From Gammaproteobacteria bacterium (lineage in GTDB: Bacteria > Pseudomonadota > Gammaproteobacteria > Arenicellales > Poriferihabitantaceae), in the NCBI GenBank assembly GCA_009839585.1, contig VXPI01000201.1, positions 1-7,185 of the forward strand: DNA of 7,185 nucleotides. The letters are read 5' to 3'. Shown here one piece after another: positions 6,112 to 7,185 of the stretch (the stretch's first letter is position 1; every line of letters begins with the position of its first letter). The notes under the pieces were generated by a model. The model made no database searches. It was not told the origin of the DNA and saw only the letters and a program-made list of their open reading frames with translations. Both the position numbers and the translations under genes were made by a program.

Positions 6112-6466
6112 AAACAAGCCGAAGGTACTGTTATTCACCGGCAAACAGCAGTTCGAGGCATTCTGCCTACATTGCGAACAGCAGTTCCATGCCTGGAACC
6201 GCGCCTGCAATTCCTATGGGCCGCACTGGGTTCCGGTGTGGGCAAGAAGGCTGTGGTTCCTTCGGGTGGTCGCGCCGAAAAGGTTCCCGACAGCCGAGTA
6301 CCGCGAAAGCTCATGGGGAAAGAGGGAGTTCCCCAGGTACGTACAGTTGCCGTACGACCCGTTCATCTGGTACCAGCCGTCGAGGGAATGCCAGCGCAAC
6401 GCCGTCTACCGGGTAGACACGCAGTTCCGCAAGGGCGCCAGAAGAAAAGTGCTTGTTCGCGCATGA
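6101..6466 (+). CDS. Basic, Trp/Cys-rich hypothetical protein inside the repeat-bracketed module
   Basis: This 121-residue protein is not recognised. It has four cysteines: Cys22 and Cys25 form a CLHC knuckle, followed by Cys36 and Cys97. Together with nearby His24, His30 and His42 they could hold a metal, but this is not shown. It contains six tryptophans, including WVPVWARRLW at 43-52. It is strongly basic, with about 23 Lys/Arg against 9 Asp/Glu, and the C-terminus FRKGARRKVLVRA is especially so, so nucleic-acid binding is conceivable. There is no signal peptide or obvious membrane helix. The start follows the strong GGAGGAG site, and the gene overlaps the preceding small ORF by 11 bp. Both ORFs lie wholly or mostly between the two 77-bp repeats. 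The codons look GC-richer than in the AT-rich stretch just downstream. Confidence 0.6.
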   Translation: MKNENKPKVLLFTGKQQFEAFCLHCEQQFHAWNRACNSYGPHWVPVWARRLWFLRVVAPKRFPTAEYRESSWGKREFPRYVQLPYDPFIWYQPSRECQRNAVYRVDTQFRKGARRKVLVRA

Positions 6467-6512
6467 CGGGGAATAGGGTTATAGACCACATGTATTGAGA
6501 CAGAGGAATAAA

Positions 6513-6683
6513 ATGACATACATGAACAAAGACGGCCATTACATGTATAAAAAACACGTTATAGTGGACATGAATGACACATTACCTCAAAATCACGCAC
6601 AAACCAGACGCGTCAAGGTGTTCTGTGGGTATTTCAATCCACACACGTTCGGCATCCAGAGTCCTGTCGCTTGCCAATATTGA
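6513..6683 (+). CDS. Small ORF running into repeat copy 2
   Basis: This 56-codon ORF starts at ATG 6513 with AGAGGA about 5 nt upstream, a good site. The first 23 or so residues (MTYMNKDGHYMYKKHVIVDM..) are unique, and the next 26 (from PQNHAQTRRVKVFCGYFNPH onward) come from the repeat. The frame then ends with PVACQY. In copy 1 the same frame is also open and reads PQNHAQTRHIKVFCGYFNPH. All three base differences between the copies change the amino acid in this frame, so there is no sign that it is under protein-level selection. It may be a leader peptide, a genuine small protein, or chance. Confidence 0.28.
   Translation: MTYMNKDGHYMYKKHVIVDMNDTLPQNHAQTRRVKVFCGYFNPHTFGIQSPVACQY
6585..6661. 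repeat. 77-bp direct repeat, copy 2
   Basis: This is the second copy of the repeat at 5871-5947. It differs at three sites: two A-to-G changes near base 26-28 of the unit and one C-to-T near base 63. The flanks are unrelated to those of copy 1. It lies between the AT-rich tail of the module and a short unassigned stretch before msrA. Confidence 0.93.
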
Positions 6684-6720
6684 GGAGATTCTGCCAAAAC
6701 TGCCGACAACATCAGATTGA
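6625..6720 (+). CDS. Short ORF starting inside repeat copy 2
   Basis: This 31-codon ORF is equivalent in start to the one at 5911. GTG 6625 with AAGG 6 nt upstream gives MGISIHTRSASR from the repeat, then the unrelated tail VLSLANIEEILPKLPTTSD and TGA. The tail looks helical, but the frame is too short to judge. On the minus strand the same bases are open as well, ending at a TAA at 6582-6584, so the coding strand is uncertain. Confidence 0.2.
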   Translation: MGISIHTRSASRVLSLANIEEILPKLPTTSD

Positions 6721-6787
6721 CGTCGTGCCGGGTCAATCCAGGATCATTTCAGGTGCAAGGGAAGAGTCAGGCTGTGAGCGGAAACTC

Positions 6788-7185
6788 TCAGGCGCATTTC
6801 ACGCCGGTCCCGCCAAGCCCGCAATATCCGCCCGGATTCTTGGCGAGATATTGCTGATGATAGTCTTCTGCGTAGAAAAATTCCCTGTCACTCAATATTT
6901 CGGTCGTAATTCCCCCCAAACCGGCTTGTGATAGCTTTTCTGCATAGCGGTTACGACTGTCGATTGCCAGCCGGAATTGATCCCCGTAATCGGTATAGAT
7001 TGCCGAACGGTATTGCGTACCAACATCATTCCCCTGTCGCATGCCCTGAGTCGGGTCGTGAGATTCCCAGAACACCTGAAGCAATGTTTCAAACTCAACC
7101 CGGGCGGGGTCATAGACTACCATTACAACTTCGGCATGACCACTGTATCCCGAACATACGTCCTGGTAGGTCGGATTTAGCGTGT
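6788..7185 (-). CDS. msrA: Peptide-methionine (S)-S-oxide reductase, C-terminal part
   Basis: MsrA reduces methionine-S-sulfoxide in proteins, using thioredoxin to recycle its cysteines. The window holds about 131 codons of the C-terminal part, and the gene runs off the right edge. The order of recognisable segments is [76 protein letters not shown], ending [10 protein letters not shown]. The last two cysteines fit the recycling cysteines seen at the C-terminus of E. coli MsrA. The catalytic GCFW motif must lie beyond the window. The frame is intact to the edge: the ATG at 7123 is internal, because upstream codons continue the family pattern. The stop at 6788-6790 leaves about 67 bp to the short ORF after repeat copy 2. 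Confidence 0.95.
   Translation of the reverse strand, partial: TLNPTYQDVCSGYSGHAEVVMVVYDPARVEFETLLQVFWESHDPTQGMRQGNDVGTQYRSAIYTDYGDQFRLAIDSRNRYAEKLSQAGLGGITTEILSDREFFYAEDYHQQYLAKNPGGYCGLGGTGVKCA

Noticed and set aside
5862..6661. Integron attC sites, since repeat plus ORFs has the size of a gene cassette
   Set aside because: I do not find the RYYYAAC and GTTRRRY core sites at the ends of the repeat, and the unit is not an overall imperfect palindrome. No integrase is in the window.
6892..7180. Other-frame ORFs over msrA
   Set aside because: The minus frame ending at 6788 has continuous MsrA similarity; the others are its shadows.

Overview
The window looks like an accessory-rich stretch of a gammaproteobacterial chromosome with moderate GC. 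The evidence is family content: an S13 penicillin-binding protein (PBP4/DacB), a DUF1820 protein, a DUF4399 protein, a YHS-domain exported protein and MsrA. Genus cannot be told from the sequence. The remnant of the AAA-ATPase-like family hints at a lineage rich in such genes, but that is only inference. There is no tRNA, rRNA, transposase, phage gene or complete mobile element.

Layout from left to right: (1) an unrecognised 197-codon ORF at the left edge. (2) A 399-bp gap holding a decayed N-terminus of an AAA-ATPase-like protein. (3) A translationally coupled pair, an alpha/beta hydrolase and a GFA-family zinc protein. (4) A small exported DUF4399 protein behind an extended -10 promoter candidate. 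(5) A 549-bp convergent intergenic region with tandem hairpins, a long inverted repeat, a perfect 28-bp palindrome and a probable crotonase remnant on the minus strand. (6) dacB on the minus strand, head to head with a DUF1820 gene; their starts are so close that each promoter must lie in the other's coding sequence. (7) An exported YHS-domain protein. (8) Two 77-bp near-identical direct repeats (74/77) bracketing a 637-bp segment that carries two overlapping unrecognised small ORFs and the start of a third. (9) The 3' two-thirds or so of msrA on the minus strand, running off the right edge.

The conserved genes are mostly single-gene housekeeping or envelope functions: DacB in peptidoglycan, the YHS and DUF4399 proteins exported, MsrA repairing oxidised methionine. 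The hydrolase and GFA genes form the only clear operon. The most unusual part is the repeat-bracketed module at 5871-6661. It has the size of a gene cassette. Each repeat carries a hairpin overlying a possible ribosome-binding site and GTG start, so each copy gives the same twelve N-terminal residues to a different downstream reading frame. The same repeat is also open in a second plus frame and in a minus frame. No known system is claimed for it.
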